Source of the DNA: Liolophura sinensis
Taxonomy: Eukaryota > Mollusca > Polyplacophora > Chitonida > Chitonidae
Length of the DNA: 64,000 nucleotides
Direction: 5' to 3'
NCBI RefSeq assembly: GCF_032854445.1
Contig: NC_088301.1
Location: 42,331,187 to 42,395,186 of the forward strand
Shown: piece by piece, positions 12,311 to 23,394 of the stretch
Layout of the letters: every line of letters starts with the position of its first letter
How positions within the stretch are numbered: position 1 is the first letter of the stretch
Notes under the pieces: model-generated
Database searches by the model: none
What the model saw: only the letters and a program-made list of their open reading frames with translations
Told to the model about the DNA's origin: nothing
Translations under genes and position numbers: made by a program

Positions 12311-12473
12311 GGGAGCATCATCAGAACAAATTTGTAGGTGATGATAGGCGAGTTCCAGCTGGTCTCACCACCAACCTGGGTCTGTCAGAAACAGCAGGAA
12401 AGAGGGTATCCGGAATTGCTCCAAGAGGACACAGAAAGCACTACTATTGCCACCCAACCAAACTTCCTTCCAG
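12311..12473 (+). CDS. Ambiguous exon-like segment, open on both strands
   Basis: On the plus strand a frame stays open for 59 codons across this segment (EHHQNKFVGDDRRVPAGL..., GKRVSGIAPRGHRKHYYC...). It is bounded by an acceptor-like TTACTCAG with a weak pyrimidine tract and a good donor TTCCAG|GTAGCC. The minus strand has a strong acceptor near 12390 (CTTTCCTGCTGTTTCTGACAG) followed by TQVGGETSWNSPIITYKFVL and a nearby stop. GC content is higher than in the flanks. One of the two strands may be coding, but the sequence does not settle which. The minus-strand context favours the second. Confidence 0.22.
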
Positions 12474-14927
12474 GTAGCCCAAGGATACAATGCAGTTATA
12501 GATAAACACCAGGAACCGAAAATAACACACACCTCTCGCCCAAGCCACCAATGTCAGAATGTGGCTGTTTTTCTAAGAATGTAGATAAATAAATGTGTAC
12601 TTGGTGGTGGCTGACAAGGTGATAGTATTTACAGATGATACCTCAAGGAGAAGGAAACATCCACTGATGCCTGTTGCACCTAGACACAAGTATGTAAGCC
12701 ACACTTTATACTTCCATTTTGAACTTCTGGGATTTCAACATGCACAGTAATGTATATAGGGCATAGAGGTACCTAGCCGAACCACACAATACTTTATGTG
12801 TGCAATTTGCTGACTTCAGTATTTAACAGTGTAACCTAACTGCATGTACACTAACCCAGAAAGGTATTATGTGTACATCTGATAAGGGGAACAACTCTAA
12901 TATTAACATGTACTATATGTACATGATCTATTAAAATAAATATTCTGTATGATTAGAACTAAAAATCTAAAAAGACATCCAATCTTCAAATATAACCTGA
13001 AGAAGTCACCGGGGGCCCATGATAATCTGAGTACAAGGCAGCAACTGTACATCCGGTGACAACCAAACGTGACATAAAAGCATTCTGAAAATTATTTATA
13101 ATGCATCAGGTTTTTGCTTCATGTGATTTACTGTACACATGGTATCACAATCCCAATAATATCCCATAACCACAATCTATTTTTTCACTGCGCTGAGGAA
13201 TATGTGAAGAAAGATGCCTGAGTAAACCATCATCCCTTGCCAGGTACCTATTAACAAACCGCCAGATTCAAAGGCACAGATTTAAGATTGGCCAAGTAGT
13301 ACTTGGCTGAAACAAGAGTGACACTAGCCCAATAAAGCAAACTGAGCCCTGCCATGGGTTTCCTACTTAGCCAAGACTAAATATGAAGTGAAGCAGGCCA
13401 TTGCTATACGGTTCAGGTGAGGGTTCAAGTCCATTCTTGGACATTATGCTAGGGGAACATATCCAGCAAGATAACTTGGCCTTCTGTTTTACATGAAAGG
13501 CAATCTGGAAACTACATGTACTCGTAGCTTTGACGCCTTGCTTGAAATCTATTCATCATGTTGCATTCCATAATAATATCAAACACTACAGCTGAGTAGT
13601 GGTTTGACTTGTTTACATTTTGTTTTTATTGAAAAATAAACTCTAAACATCACAAAACTGTCCAATATTTAACACTGTAAAGAGAATACTTTCCTTTCAT
13701 TAACCCCCAAAGTATCCAGTAAAAATGATATTTGCATAATCATTTGCTATTTGTACCAGGTGTTTTGATTCTCTGTTGAGTGAATTGCACAACTAAACCA
13801 CTTTTTCATTGAAAATACAACAACAACACAATAACACATGGTATTTCTGCATTAAAGCATTAAAACAGGATGAAAATATATATGGTAATGTTGTTTCAAA
13901 TTACCTGCATGCCATAGTGAATCCAGCCAAACCTACAGGAGATTTTTTTCAATTCAGATGACTTTAAACAAGAAGTAGATATGTTTTGAGATTCAAATTA
14001 TGTACATTAACCTGCATGACGTAAGAGCTAGCAGCTTTACATTCGTTTCCAGTGTCAGCTTTTAAAAAAACAGTAAAACAGAGGCTGGACACAGGTTTCC
14101 GGCTGTCACCAAGCCATGCTTACCTGAATTTTCCCCTAACAAGCCAACAAACAGAACATTCATGTGGCAACTATACTGCATATATATATACACATAAGCA
14201 TATACATATATGTACTGGAGTATTATCTGTTTATGAACGCAACAATATCTGCTGACAAACAGCCAGACATGGTGGTACTTAGGCCATTAAGGAGCACACA
14301 TGTCCAAGGGCTGAAAGCTATTTGAAGCTGATTAACCATAGCTATTATTACAGTGCTATCATTGCAGCCAAGGCTAAGTCCACAATTAACAGACTTAAGG
14401 ACTCTTCGGTATAGGTCTAAGGAAGATCAATAATGACCAGCTCGTACAATCTTTGTGCAGTGGATGGGAAAATAAGAGGATTTTTGTGCAGGGAGTAACA
14501 TATGGGCTGTATTAGTTCACTCTCTGGAGATACTGCTGTAATGAGGCAGTTGTACTGCAAAAGCAACAGAAATCAATCTGTAAACCAGTTAGTTTATCAC
14601 ATACACATCTGTCCATGTACTACATATTTATATGCTTGTATATATAAATTGGCAACATATAAAAAGGCACTATACAATAAACTTTGCCGAGACCAATACA
14701 CATGTATTTAAAGGGAAATGACTGTTGAGTGATACACATGTGTACATGAAAGTCTGCACTGAACAATTCATGCAGGTGTGTACTTTTGGTGATACGCGTA
14801 CATGTATAAGGCACTCAACTTTCACTAATATGAACATATATAGTCACATGTAAGTCTACATTCAATGATACAGGTACATCTATGTGTAAGAAGTCTTTAT
14901 TTCATATACATATACACGTGTACTTAC
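12474..14927. other. Intron-like sequence, nothing specific
   Basis: AT-rich and CpG-poor. A B-box-like GGGTTCAAGTCC near 13425 has no matching A box at the right distance. No exon or repeat boundaries were found. Confidence 0.3.
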
Positions 14928-15100
14928 ATCAACCCCAAAACCGTGTCCTCGGCATGCAGCCCTAAAGCCTCCTATTGTGCTGCTGATAATTCTACCGTCA
15001 CCAAACCGTGAATTCGCAGATTTCCACCTGTAATTCTGCTTTGATTCGCTGAAGTTCCCCATACACACTACCTACACACATGCAAAGATTTCTTCAAGGT
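14928..15100 (-). CDS. Candidate first coding exon (MGNFSESKQNYRWKSANSRF...) with short 5'UTR
   Basis: On the minus strand an acceptor (GTGTATTTTACAG) precedes a 38-nt leader, then ATG at 15062. The 45 codons start MGNFSESKQNYRWKSANSRF and continue GDGRIISSTIGGFRAACRG to GHGFGVD, where a perfect donor GTAAGT follows in phase 0. TAG lies in frame upstream of the ATG, so this is a true frame start. An overlapping upstream ATG opens another frame of 27 codons. MGN with a Ser at position 5 resembles an N-myristoylation signal, but that is only motif-level. It lies in a CpG-rich patch. No family is recognised. The acceptor upstream implies that the 5' leader is spliced from farther upstream. Confidence 0.47.
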
Positions 15101-16230
15101 CTGTAAAATACACAACACCAGACTGATCCAGGAGTTCGAGAAAGTAAGTCGTTACCTGTAGAAAGCAATTTTGAACCAGAACACAGGTAAAAGTGTACGC
15201 ACCCCTGATAAGAGTCCTGTTACGCTGGTGACGAGTGTTACACACTGCAAAAGCCTCCTCCTCCTCGCCCCTATCCCACAATCCCACTGTGGACAGCGAG
15301 CCAGAGACACCACCAAACTCAAGGTTACTGGAATTATTGGAATGAGTTCCTTCAAGGTAAAAATAACGGCACAGACTGGAAAGCTGTCGGGTGCCTATTC
15401 CACGACTATAACACATACACTGTTCACGGTAACACCGCAACCTTGGATGCCGAGATCATGCCAAAATTCACATGCTCAAGTAACAACATGTCTGCCATTA
15501 TTCCCCGGCAACTTTTGCCCTATCCAATGCGCAATCCAGTTCGTCTCTTAGTGCTATTTTAGAAAAAAATTACGCAAAACAATATGGACTAAACTGGACA
15601 AAATCAGTACTTTGGAAAGGCATATGACAGCCTGTCGGTTGCAATATATATGTATTCTTGTTACTGCCCCCAGCTGGCTGTATGGTAGCCTGGTGAAAAC
15701 CTCGGCCACCTCGTCAAAAATAATCAATCCGAGCCGCACTGATAAATAGAGTACAAATTGCAAGCTCGCCGCAGAGCTTGCGACCAGACCAACCAGCCGC
15801 ACACACTAGTGTAGATGAGTGCTGGAGTAGGAATAAATCAAGAAATAGTCCCCTGAATCTGTGCCCACCAGCTCAGACAATATCTACACTATCCACAACG
15901 GGCTGGCTATGAGCACAGAATGGCAGAAGTGCTAGGAGGCTGAGCAGTGCTAGCTGCACCCTATTCTCCTATTATCTCCTAGTGATGAGATGAACCTCTA
16001 CAAATTACATGCCCAGCTGCAGCTACATTCCAGCCAGCTACCAAATCCTGTTACCATGGAAACCCTGAAATCCATATTCTCCACTATACATAACGGGTCT
16101 CCTCTGCAGTGCACATCTTCAATCGTTCTGCCCACATGCCTCTTTTCTCTCTCCTGATTGGGTAAAGACTAACCAGTACCGGTGGGTCGACAACTGACTC
16201 CACTACTTCGCTGCACCGCTATACCCATTA
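15101..16230. promoter_or_regulatory. CpG-rich patch, probable promoter or 5' end
   Basis: CpG dinucleotides are frequent here, in contrast to thousands of bases on either side, and the sequence is less AT-rich. It lies directly upstream (minus-strand sense) of the MGNF exon, with a donor-like CTACAG|GTAACG near 15160. This suggests an internal promoter or first untranslated exon for the minus-strand gene. Plus-strand frames in it show no family resemblance. Confidence 0.42.
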
Positions 16231-16679
16231 CACAAGCTCATACGCTGCCAAGTGGTTTGTAGGGTTCAGCTAAGACGTGTACCTTGTCCATAGGTACATA
16301 ATTATTGGTATGTACTTGTAGCTGCCATCATTTGAATAACTATTGAAGTTTCCTGCAGAACTACCTTACATAAACATATGCATGTACTCATGGTGTAATC
16401 AGGGGTTATTGCAGCTAAACTACTGAATTGCCTTACATTTTTCTGACACTTATTTTGTCTACAAACCTTGAACAGGAGACACAAGCACTGCAGCTTCACT
16501 GTTGTCCATGTACACTCCAGTGAGTCAAATAGTCCACAGTATGCTGAAGTAATCCAGCTGCCTAGGACCTCTGCATTGTTCAGAGGATTAATGTTGCCCA
16601 ACTCAGGAAAACAGATCTGTCTGGTCAAGCTGTGAGACATGTGCACAGATATTACATCAGGTGACATAACACATGGAAA

Positions 16680-16697
16680 GGGGGTGGGGGTTGGGGG
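16680..16697 (+). repeat. G-quadruplex-type G-run cluster
   Basis: Three runs of five or more G separated by single or double T, in a G-rich block. The longer runs can be split to supply a fourth tract. One of several similar blocks in the window. Confidence 0.55.
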
Positions 16698-17131
16698 ATT
16701 TTAGCAGTAATTATCGGTCTCAATACAAACTGGTAATTTCTCTCCATTATACATAGATATATAGTATTAGAACTGGGGGGTGTGGAGATTAGAGAAACAA
16801 AGGTACCCCATCTTAGTAACTCCACATCGCAGCCCAAGTGTGCTAATAAGCACAACAGAATGTTCAAAATCACAGCAACATATAATTAAATTTTCTCCCA
16901 AAAATGGAGTCATTTTCCCTTGCATTGTGGTGCGTTCGTACAGAGCATTTGTTCACAAAATCCCTAAAGAGATTCTCCCATATATCCATTGCACTGGTTT
17001 GGACTGCTGATCTCCCTAGTATTCCCAAAACTTCAGCCGTTTTAAAATCTGCATAATTTACATACCATACTAACAGCTTCTTGAGGTCTTGTGCATGTGG
17101 TTAAAACCATGAACCACGAAATCACTGCACA

Positions 17132-17600
17132 GTTTAAACGCTAAGAAAACACTAAAATGATGTATCAGATGAAAGACCATTAAAAACTATAAAGGAAAAT
17201 ATGTTGGATTCATTTTACAATATGTTTAACCTACTAAAATGAATATGATTATTTTATTCTATGGCGTCCTTACCTAAACACAATGGGTTCAGTGACGTGA
17301 CACGAGGTTTTTGTTACTTAAACTGCTACAGCTCATCATTCAAAATGCACATTCATACAGCTCTATGAATGCATTCGCCCCTCTGACCTAAAAAAAGTTA
17401 TTTCTGGCAAAAAATATGGATGTGATGTCAATGATACCCTCTGGGTTACAAGACCACTGCAGAATCTAATCTTTTCACACCATTTTACTCCGTTAGAAAA
17501 ATTGTAAAAAAAATAAATCCAAGTATTTCCCTGGACAGTTTTTAATGGTCTTTCATCTGAAGTATAACTCATTTTAGTGTTGTCTTTGCCTTTAAAGCCT
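17132..17600. mobile_element. Foldback (long inverted-end) element, about 470 bp
   Basis: The left arm (AACACTAAAATGATGTATC, then AGATGAAAGACCATTAAAAA) returns as its complement at the right (TTTTTAATGGTCTTTCATCT, then CATTTTAGTGTTGTC). Weaker complementarity continues inward. The right half, including GATACCCTCTGG and GGACAGTTTTTAAT, recurs in direct orientation at about 19005-19175, showing that this is a dispersed family. No transposase frame is seen, so it is non-autonomous. Confidence 0.65.
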
Positions 17601-18515
17601 CAATAGTTCTTCTTCAGCTATACATGTACCTGGATTGATTAGAATCCATCAGGATACAACTATAAAATACTCCAAATCACTTTTGCTTAATAACCAAGGA
17701 CTTATTTACGACTTGCATATCAGACTCAGTGCTGTGTAGAAAGGAACAACACAGCTTATATACATAGATGTATAACAGTGCACATACACACATATATATA
17801 TACTTCATAGCACAGCTACTCACTTGTCAAATATTTATTCACCACACCAAATCATGTACATTTCTGATTGCTCAAGGTGCACCTTGATTTCTGGTTGTTC
17901 CTAAGCCTTAGGTCCACACCCAGACAAAGCACACAAAGGTACCCCTCAGGATACCAATACAATCTGGTCTACAGTGGTAACATATCTGCCCCAGACCAGA
18001 CACAATAGGGCTGATTTCAAAGGAAGTTCTGCACATATATGTGCATGTGGTAGAGAAAAGATTAGCGTCTCAGCAAATTTTCTTTATTTCTGAAGGCAAA
18101 TATTTAGAAAAAAAAAATTACTAAGAATTACACTATTGATATGGAACAGACGACACAGGCTTGCAAAATTTCACAACCATGAGAATCCAGAAGCAAGGAA
18201 GAGGATCACTTTACCTACATCTACAAGTATTTACTGAAATAAGTTTATACACAAATTAAACTATTTTATTTTATGGTAAGTCGAAATTTACAACTGTTAA
18301 TGCGACCACACACAAACACGGTACAAAACTGATGCTAAATGATTAAGCTAATGCACTAAATTATACAATTACTTCATTATAGCATCAATATATGTTAACA
18401 TGCTTTAAATTCATGCCGAAGAAATGCAATATGTGGATGGGAACAATAGCAACTCACTCCATGACACAGCCATCACAGTTGATATTTAGATTATTTTGAT
18501 AAACTGAATGAGAGA

Positions 18516-19729
18516 ACCGTTTGGACAGTTTCAAAATGCTTCAATTCCATATCGAATGCAAGCCTGTGCTATTTGTCAAAGATATCATTTAATAATAAAT
18601 AATGTAATCAGATGATACTCCCAACAGACTGGTAACTGGCCCATTTTATTCTTGGTGTTGGCATTGGTGTGCATGTCTGATAGTCATGATGATCTGTGTG
18701 ACTACCTGGACTACAATGGACACATTTCGAATGAGGGCTATTGAACAAAAGTACACAGTTACTCCCCTTTCACTGTTAGTAGTAAAATGAAAGTTGTGTG
18801 GAAATACATATCCATAAAAATCACTTGATTTATTCTTAAAAAAACTTTTCAACCTTTTAAAGTGCATTTGAAAGTTGAATTTTTGGCCTTTTGAACAGAC
18901 TGCTACATTCATCAATAAAAATGCATATGCATGTAGATTAATGAACACATTCACCGAATGAATCGTTAAACGAGCTATTTCATGCAAAAGTTTATGCATA
19001 TGACATCACTGATACCCTCTGGTTCACAACAGACCATCGTAGAACCTGATATTTTAAAATAATTTTACTTGGTTGGAAAAATTATAAAAAAAATAAATCA
19101 AACTATTTTGCTGGACAGTTTTTAATTGTTTTTCATCTGAGATACTTCATTTTAGTGTTTTCTCTGCCTTTAAACTTCAGCAACATGTAATAAGTGAAGA
19201 GATAAAGATTTTCAGACAAATACTAGCATTTTGTTAATATATTTGTTCTTGTATGTTACTTGTTACAAGAGAAGCACATATTTACATGTACTTAACTGTT
19301 CCGCTTTGAAGATGAATTTTAGACACTGACACCCTGTCATGGATTAAGACATTTTTAAGGAAGTTATGAAGTGCACTGCAGGAAAATTCCAAATCTGCAT
19401 GTTTTGCATATGATTTTCCTTCTTTGTTAAACTAAGATATTTCCACACAACTTTCATTTTACTACTAACAGTGAAAGGGGAGTAACTGTGTACTTTCGGT
19501 CAATAGCCCTCTTCCAAAATGTGTTCATTACAGTCCAGGAAGTTACACAAGTCATCATGACTATCAGACATGCACACCAATGCCAACACCAAGAATAAAA
19601 TGGGCCAGTTACCAGTCTGTTGGGAGTATCATCTGATTACATTATTTATTATTAAATGATATCTTTGACAAATAGCACAGGCTTGCATTCAATATGGAAA
19701 CTGAAGCATTCTGAAACTGTCCAAACGGT
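18516..19729. repeat. Large inverted repeat, arms about 291 bp, spacer about 630 bp
   Basis: The left arm 18516-18806 and right arm 19437-19729 are near-perfect reverse complements. They start ACCGTTTGGACAGTTTC and end CCAAACGGT, with matching blocks such as TTGGTGTTGGCATTGGTGTG and its complement. The spacer carries a copy of the right half of the 17.1-17.6 kb foldback element. An RNA crossing it could form a long hairpin. A transposon with subterminal inverted ends or a recent inverted duplication would explain it. Confidence 0.85.
19005..19175 (+). mobile_element. Partial copy of the 17.1-17.6 kb foldback family
   Basis: It shares GATACCCTCTGG, AAAAAAAATAAATC, GGACAGTTTTTAAT and CATTTTAGTGTTTTCTCTGC in the same order as 17430-17600. 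It lies in the spacer of the large inverted repeat. Confidence 0.6.
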
Positions 19730-20113
19730 GTGACATATTTATGCAGGCTATATTGATCCAACCAATACCAAGAACCTTAGTTGAATCTCGAGTTCCGGGT
19801 TATCTAACAAAACAGAGCCTTCTAAAAATACACCGCATGAAACCATTTATTGATTTAGCCATTTGACATGATGCAAATGTTAATATCAGGACACAAAAGA
19901 TGGTTTTAGGTTTCTGGTTCATCATCTGAAAATGATATTTATTCATACTAATATTATCTACAGAAGTTAACGCCAAAACCACTCATAAATTTTAACTAAA
20001 GAGCAAAAACTCCCTATATATATACATATATACAAATGCCAGTTATGAACGAGGTAAATACTTTGATTTGGTTATTTAAGCATGAAATAAATAAACTATT
20101 TCAATAAAAACAC

Positions 20114-20132
20114 AAGAGAGAGAGAGAGAGAA
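20114..20132 (+). repeat. (AG)n microsatellite
   Basis: Short uninterrupted AG dinucleotide run. Confidence 0.85.
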
Positions 20133-21404
20133 TGATGAATGACCTGCATATTCTGTTTTTTTCTTTTTCTTACATGTATGTACATTAATCTACTTAAATA
20201 TTAACAGTGACATACATGTAAGCTTGGCATGGTCTTCATACATGGACAGTCAGCCAGCATGTAACAAGGAAAATTTACATGGACCACACAGTCACTATTA
20301 TCATGACTTGACCATATCATAGTCTTTGCCATGAGTGGAACAGATAGTTCTATTCACAATCTCAGATGCCTAAAAAGCCTTTCTCAATGCTTTATGTCCT
20401 GTTATAATCTAAAGAATGTATGAAAAACACTGCTCTCAAGTTACTATCGTTATACACATTGCTGTATAAACTTAACAGTAGGCAGGTGAGACAGGCCGCA
20501 TCATTAAGTGCACTACAAACACAAAGTCTTATATATACATGTACCTGGAAAAGTGCTGTAACTGTGTAACAGAAATCAAGACTTCCTTTACCCAACTTCT
20601 CTGTTTTCCTCACTACACATATATCCAAACTAATGCCTGAGGGACAGGTCACACTCTAACCTCCGCTTTCCAAGGTACATATACATGTACACCCTGACAG
20701 AGAAGGGAGGAGAGACGCTGACAGATCACCTCAAAAAGGAGTTGTAATAGTAAAGATGTCTACACCAAGGGAGGCCACTCCAGCAGTTCTGGCACTGCCA
20801 AATAGACAGTACTGAGGCCTGATGGGCATTCAGGCATACCACACTGCTTGTACTCTCATGGTGATCAGGTAAAGCAAGCCTACAGATACGAACAGACACA
20901 GAACATTCCTACATGTAATGTTTCCTGTTTCTTTATTCCTTTTCCAAGGCATATTGTCATGAACAACAATAATTCATGGACTCAATACGTACAGAGATAA
21001 CAATACATGTTGTACCCATTACATGTACAAATTTATGATCTATAACCTAATCACCTCCACTGATACCTTTCTGAAGTAACCCACACTCATTGAAAGCTAC
21101 ATTTACACAACCACAGGAGAGTACTCGGAGGCCAATGGTGCTTGACACTTTCATATCTATCTTGAGGAGACATATGAAGGGGATGGGCTACATGTCCAAG
21201 CTTATACCAAAAGACCTCTGATCACTTACCTTAACAACTGATTTCAACACATAAATGCACGCAAAAAGAAACTAAAAAAAAGAGAAAGGCGAATGCCTAA
21301 ATTCTGTGTGTTGAGAAACAACGTATAAAAGTAAAGTGAAGCATAACATTGCCGTTCACCTGAATCCAGTTATGCTAATGAGAAAATCCATACTATGACA
21401 TCAC

Positions 21405-21512
21405 CTTCTCTACAGTGGAGTAGACTAAGGATAGTGTGGTGAAGGTGTGCCTGCTGGGAAGGATTATAGTAGGCTGGCTCCTCAGCTTGTACTACAGCCG
21501 ACCTCAATGTCA
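21405..21512 (-). CDS. Candidate coding exon (SAVVQAEEPAYYNPSQQAHL...)
   Basis: On the minus strand, 108 nt run from an acceptor-like CTGTACTGTGGTCAG to a donor AGAGAAG|GTGATG. The frame reads TLRSAVVQAEEPAYYNPSQQ then AHLHHTILSLLHCRE, with two bases taken and one left, so its length preserves the frame. The segment is less AT-rich than its flanks and not low-complexity. It would join in phase with the candidate at 22597-22740. I do not recognise the protein. Confidence is limited because a second protein-like frame adjoins it at 21554-21703. Confidence 0.3.
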
Positions 21513-21553
21513 CTGACCACAGTACAGGATTACCACACTGGTGCAGAGAGGCA

Positions 21554-21703
21554 TCAACTCTTAGAGACACTATATACAGCCTGTGTCCCCCCCTCTGCCC
21601 ACCCTCTCAACATGAGGGCAACATCACCTCTGCCCCAACAGCCAACAACATGTCCGCCCTCCAGTCCCCTAACCACAACATTACAGATACAAGGTTGATC
21701 CAT
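21554..21703 (-). CDS. Small Gly/Trp-rich ORF, 49 aa
   Basis: ATG at 21703 on the minus strand opens 49 codons, MDQPCICNVVVRGLEGGHVV then GCWGRGDVALMLRGWAEGGT and a nine-residue end, with stop at 21554-21556. Composition is Gly/Val/Arg-rich, which follows from the locally high GC. It has no ribosome or family evidence. It may be a chance frame in an exon or in a GC-rich patch. Confidence 0.13.
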   Translation of the reverse strand: MDQPCICNVVVRGLEGGHVVGCWGRGDVALMLRGWAEGGTQAVYSVSKS

Positions 21704-22596
21704 AAGAGGGTTTCTACACGGCACCTAAGGTCAGCTCACATGGCATCCTGACTACTTCAGAGTGCAAAACTAACACACAGGGGATAACCACCATGCAAGT
21801 AATACGGGTACATACACCAATAAAACACCTAGTCACCTCAATCATACAATGTGAGAATCAGATACCACACCGAGACCACTTTAAATATTGAGTAATGAAC
21901 TTAGCTTCTTTTCCCATTCATTCCACAAAAATGGACAAAATTAACTGATCTACATGCAACATGCATTAATTTCATGAATAAGAGTAACACTTTTCCCAAC
22001 AGGATACTGAATGTCTAATGTGCACATTTATAGATACAGATCTTCATAGTTTTGTAGTGATGTCATATCTGCTCTGAGCCAATCATCAGCACTCTCTTTA
22101 TCACGTGGCTAGAGTACTGTAAGTGAAAACAAAACGAATTTAATCCAGGCGAGATAGGCCTTCAATAAGATTTTAGCATTTTCTTTCAGGAAAAATTTTC
22201 TTTCAGAATGTGCCTAACCTTCAAATATGATAGTTTGTAGTCATATGTAACCTTTAGAAATCAGCAAAAATTATCATTCTGTCCATTTGGCTCCATGCTA
22301 TTCATCACCTCCTCGTCTTTGCGAGGAAGCTGGATGCTCAAAGCTATGAATATAGTCTAACTACAATACCCTATCCATACGATGACAGAAGAGCAAGACA
22401 ACTGGTATAACCACCTTAACCACCATCACAAGTCACAAAAAATACAAGTACATACATTATGGACAGTCCCCGATACATGTATATGTATTACCAGAAGGAA
22501 TGAAAATCGAAAAAGCAAAAGAGTGGTGCAATGTGTGTATAATGAGCCTATGTGCACAGTTCAGTGTACATGGTTCCACATGTAAGACAGCCTCAC

Positions 22597-22740
22597 CTGG
22601 ACCATGTGGTGTATAATGCATAATACCTTTAGCTCCCCACCCTCTCCCTTCCCCAGGCTGCGCTCTACCCAGGGACCAGACCTTCCAGCTGTGTAAGCCT
22701 TGTGAACATGTGTCCAGTCTCCTCCTTTTCTTCTTCATGT
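22597..22740 (-). CDS. Candidate exon beginning with a start codon (MKKKRRRLDTCSQG...)
   Basis: On the minus strand, 144 nt are bounded by a weak acceptor (TTACAATTTACAAG) and a good donor (GTCCAG|GTGAGG). After AC the frame opens with ATG: MKKKRRRLDTCSQGLHSWKV then WSLGRAQPGEGRGWGAKGIM and eight more residues, leaving one base that fits the exon at 21405-21512. The Lys/Arg start and Gly-rich remainder are not typical of any family I can name. Could equally be a non-coding GC-rich patch. Confidence 0.2.
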
Positions 22741-23166
22741 CTTGTAAATTGTAAGAGATTAACATGCCAGCTAACCTGACATTAACATGTCATCTAGCCT
22801 GACGTCAACATGTTTTCTCACAAAAACAATAAACCTATTGCCTTGTGCAGGATTAAAAGCTAAAGTTTAATACCTTGTCACATGTGCACATCCTGTGAAC
22901 ATGAATTTTTATTTTCAACCACTTTTACTGATAGTGAGCATTGCATTCAAAAACTGCTGCCTTGTAGCCATCTTAAAAAAATAGTGCCACTTCACTCTTA
23001 TAAAATCAAAACAGAATGTCTTTTACTTAAAAAAATAGAAATCTTCAGTTATCCTGGTATAACCACTGCTAATTAAAATGCAAACTCTTCAGTAACTGGA
23101 TCAGAGTGCTCAATAGTGTTACATCCTATCGTAATGTATCATAGCTGCCAATACAAATGTATTATA

Positions 23167-23394
23167 CCCCGTTCATACGGTTAAAATTTAAACCAGGATT
23201 TAAATTCTGGGATTTCCCTGTTCACATTGTCACATTTAAGCCAGTTTAGTCATTATGAATCAGGGGCATTTAATCCAGTTAGCATTCACAGAACACAAAT
23301 GAACCAGATTAAATGACCCCTCTTTGAGTTCACACGGGAGAGGTCAAACTGTTTCACAAGTTAAACCAGCTTAACTTTGCCTGTGTGAACGGAT
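23167..23394. mobile_element. Palindromic MITE, about 228 bp
   Basis: The ends are inverted: CCCCGTTCATACGG at the left, GTGTGAACGG at the right. The interior is also self-complementary (AGGGGCATTTAATCCAGTT and AACCAGATTAAATGACCCCT). The whole unit can fold back on itself. No coding frame is present. Flanking TA dinucleotides are compatible with a target site, but short. Confidence 0.7.

Noticed and set aside
13400-13440. Another SINE or tRNA from GGGTTCAAGTCC
   Set aside because: A B-box-like motif only. No A box at the right distance and no body shared with other copies.
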